NCBI GenBank assembly: GCA_965207345.1
Contig: OZ242280.1
Span: forward strand, 248,001-312,000
Direction: 5' to 3'
Source: G965207345 sp965207345
Lineage (GTDB): Bacteria > Pseudomonadota > Gammaproteobacteria > PS1 > Pseudothioglobaceae
Length of the DNA stretch: 64,000 nucleotides
Part shown: positions 62,941 through 64,000 of the stretch, piece by piece
How the letters are laid out: each line of letters starts with the position of its first letter
Position numbering within the stretch: position 1 is the first letter of the stretch
Notes under the pieces: generated by a model
What the model was told of the DNA's origin: nothing
Databases searched by the model: none
What the model saw: only the letters and a program-made list of their open reading frames with translations
Made by a program: the position numbers and the translations under genes

Positions 62941-64000
62941 CTACTTTTCATCTAAGACTTTTTGAATTGCGTGCACTACTTGATTCGTATCACAATTTAA
63001 ATAGTGATAAATATCATTAAAACGCGCAATCAAGGCGCTATTATCTTTCAATACTAAATCCAAGGTACGCTGAGCAATACACTTTGCGCTCGCATCTTTT
63101 TGAATCAGTTCAGACACTAAATTTTCACCTGCAATAATATTAGGCAAAGCAATAAAAGGAATTTTGATTAAGCCTCTGGCAATATAATAACTCAAGGTTG
63201 ACATCTTATAAACCACTACCATCGGCACACCAATCATAAGTGCTTCTAGTGTTGCTGTGCCTGAGGCAATAATTGCCACATCAGACATTTTTAGCTGGTG
63301 ATGACTCCTCCCGTATGTAACATTAATATCCAAATTAAAATATGCAAGCTGCTCCTTAACCCATTTTTTTTCACATACATTATTTAATGCCAAATGAAAA
63401 GATAAAGTTGATTGCTGCTCTGCCATTAAGACACTGGCTTTTAACATATTGGGTAGCATTGCCCTTATCTCATCTGTACGAGATCCAGGCATTAGCAGTA
63501 CTTGACTGGTATTTTGATAATGTAATCTTGGCTGAATTTTATGTGTTAGTGGGTGACCAACAAATAATGCACGCACGCCACTTTTTTCATAAAACCGAGG
63601 CTCAAAGGGGAAAAGACACAAAAGTAAGTCGATTGATTTTTTAATTTTTTTTATACGCCAGGCGCGCCAAGCCCAAACTGATGGACTGACAAAATGCACG
63701 GTTTTGATAGATTTTTGTTTTAGTTTGCGTGCAATTTTTAAATTAAAATCAGGGCCATCAATACTAATAAAAACATCAGGCGAAGCTGCCAAAAAACGCG
63801 TTACCATCTCTCGCTTTAAGTGTAATAGTTTGGGTAGTTTTCTAAAGACCTCACTAAAACCCATCACCGAAACTTCAGATAAATGCCACCATACATCACA
63901 ACCTGCCTTCGCCATTTGATCACCTGCTAAGCCAAAAATATGTATAGCAGAATCTATTTTTTTTAATGTTGCAATTAATTCACCAGCAATTAAATCTGCA
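62941..64000 (-). CDS. lpxB: Lipid-A-disaccharide synthase (5' part beyond window)
   Basis: LpxB joins UDP-diacylglucosamine and lipid X in lipid A synthesis. The frame is open from 62941 to the window edge. It reads ADLIAGELIATLKKIDSAIH then IFGLAGDQMAKAGCDVWWHL upstream of the first internal ATG, so the gene continues past 64000. SVMGFSEVFRKLPKLLHLKR, PDVFISIDGPDFNLKIARKL, SPSVWAWRAWRIKKIKKSID and LLCLFPFEPRFYE are family signatures. LLMPGSRTDEI and IASGTATLEALMIGVPMVVV are the nucleotide-sugar motifs. Confidence 0.96.
   Translation of the reverse strand, partial: ADLIAGELIATLKKIDSAIHIFGLAGDQMAKAGCDVWWHLSEVSVMGFSEVFRKLPKLLHLKREMVTRFLAASPDVFISIDGPDFNLKIARKLKQKSIKTVHFVSPSVWAWRAWRIKKIKKSIDLLLCLFPFEPRFYEKSGVRALFVGHPLTHKIQPRLHYQNTSQVLLMPGSRTDEIRAMLPNMLKASVLMAEQQSTLSFHLALNNVCEKKWVKEQLAYFNLDINVTYGRSHHQLKMSDVAIIASGTATLEALMIGVPMVVVYKMSTLSYYIARGLIKIPFIALPNIIAGENLVSELIQKDASAKCIAQRTLDLVLKDNSALIARFNDIYHYLNCDTNQVVHAIQKVLDEK

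Overview
The window is A+T-rich DNA from a gammaproteobacterium. The housekeeping gene content (serC-pheA-hisC-tyrA-aroA, pnp, hemL, rsmG, priA, lpxB, an Rnf subunit), together with sulfur-related genes (two-domain rhodanese, persulfide-dioxygenase-like protein, siroheme synthase, remains of a multihaem cytochrome), suggests a thiotrophic lineage such as SUP05/Thioglobaceae or a related symbiont. That placement is inference. Many decayed genes and insertion-sequence remnants point to a genome undergoing reduction.

Layout. 1-4.05 kb: end of a tRNA-Arg, a broken glycosyltransferase, a glutathione S-transferase and a rhodanese lying between two fragments of a gatB 3' end, then an IS5-like remnant and a broken multihaem cytochrome c. 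4.05-9.6 kb: an aromatic amino acid/serine operon on the minus strand. 9.9-21.2 kb: a ribosomal-peptide natural product (RiPP) locus, the main point of interest. 21.7-29.0 kb: pnp, a broken EamA-type transporter and a 1239-residue FAD/Fe-S/CCG oxidoreductase. 29.2-30.5 kb: a decayed outlying RiPP precursor and an IS1595-like remnant. 30.5-44.2 kb: housekeeping genes, a sulfotransferase-like gene, a TRAP transporter and a tRNA-Leu. 44.3-47.3 kb: a recently broken DUF4268-like gene, an MFS transporter and a metallo-beta-lactamase-fold protein. 47.8-64 kb: siroheme, branched-chain, phospholipid, DNA repair, biotin, NAD and lipid A genes, with a ferritin-like protein and small unknown genes.

The RiPP locus has six plus-strand precursor genes. 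Five have nearly identical leaders of the nitrile-hydratase-like (NHLP) type and variable C-terminal cores. They run toward a four-gene minus-strand maturation operon: two fused cyclodehydratases (RRE, E1-like and YcaO regions), a SagB-type FMN dehydrogenase and a LanM-like protein. The LanM-like protein keeps a recognisable dehydratase domain but has lost the lanthionine cyclase zinc motifs. The gene set predicts peptides with azol(in)e rings plus dehydrated Ser/Thr. No exporter or leader peptidase lies nearby. The precursor array contains a recent tandem duplication that made chimeric leader-core genes.
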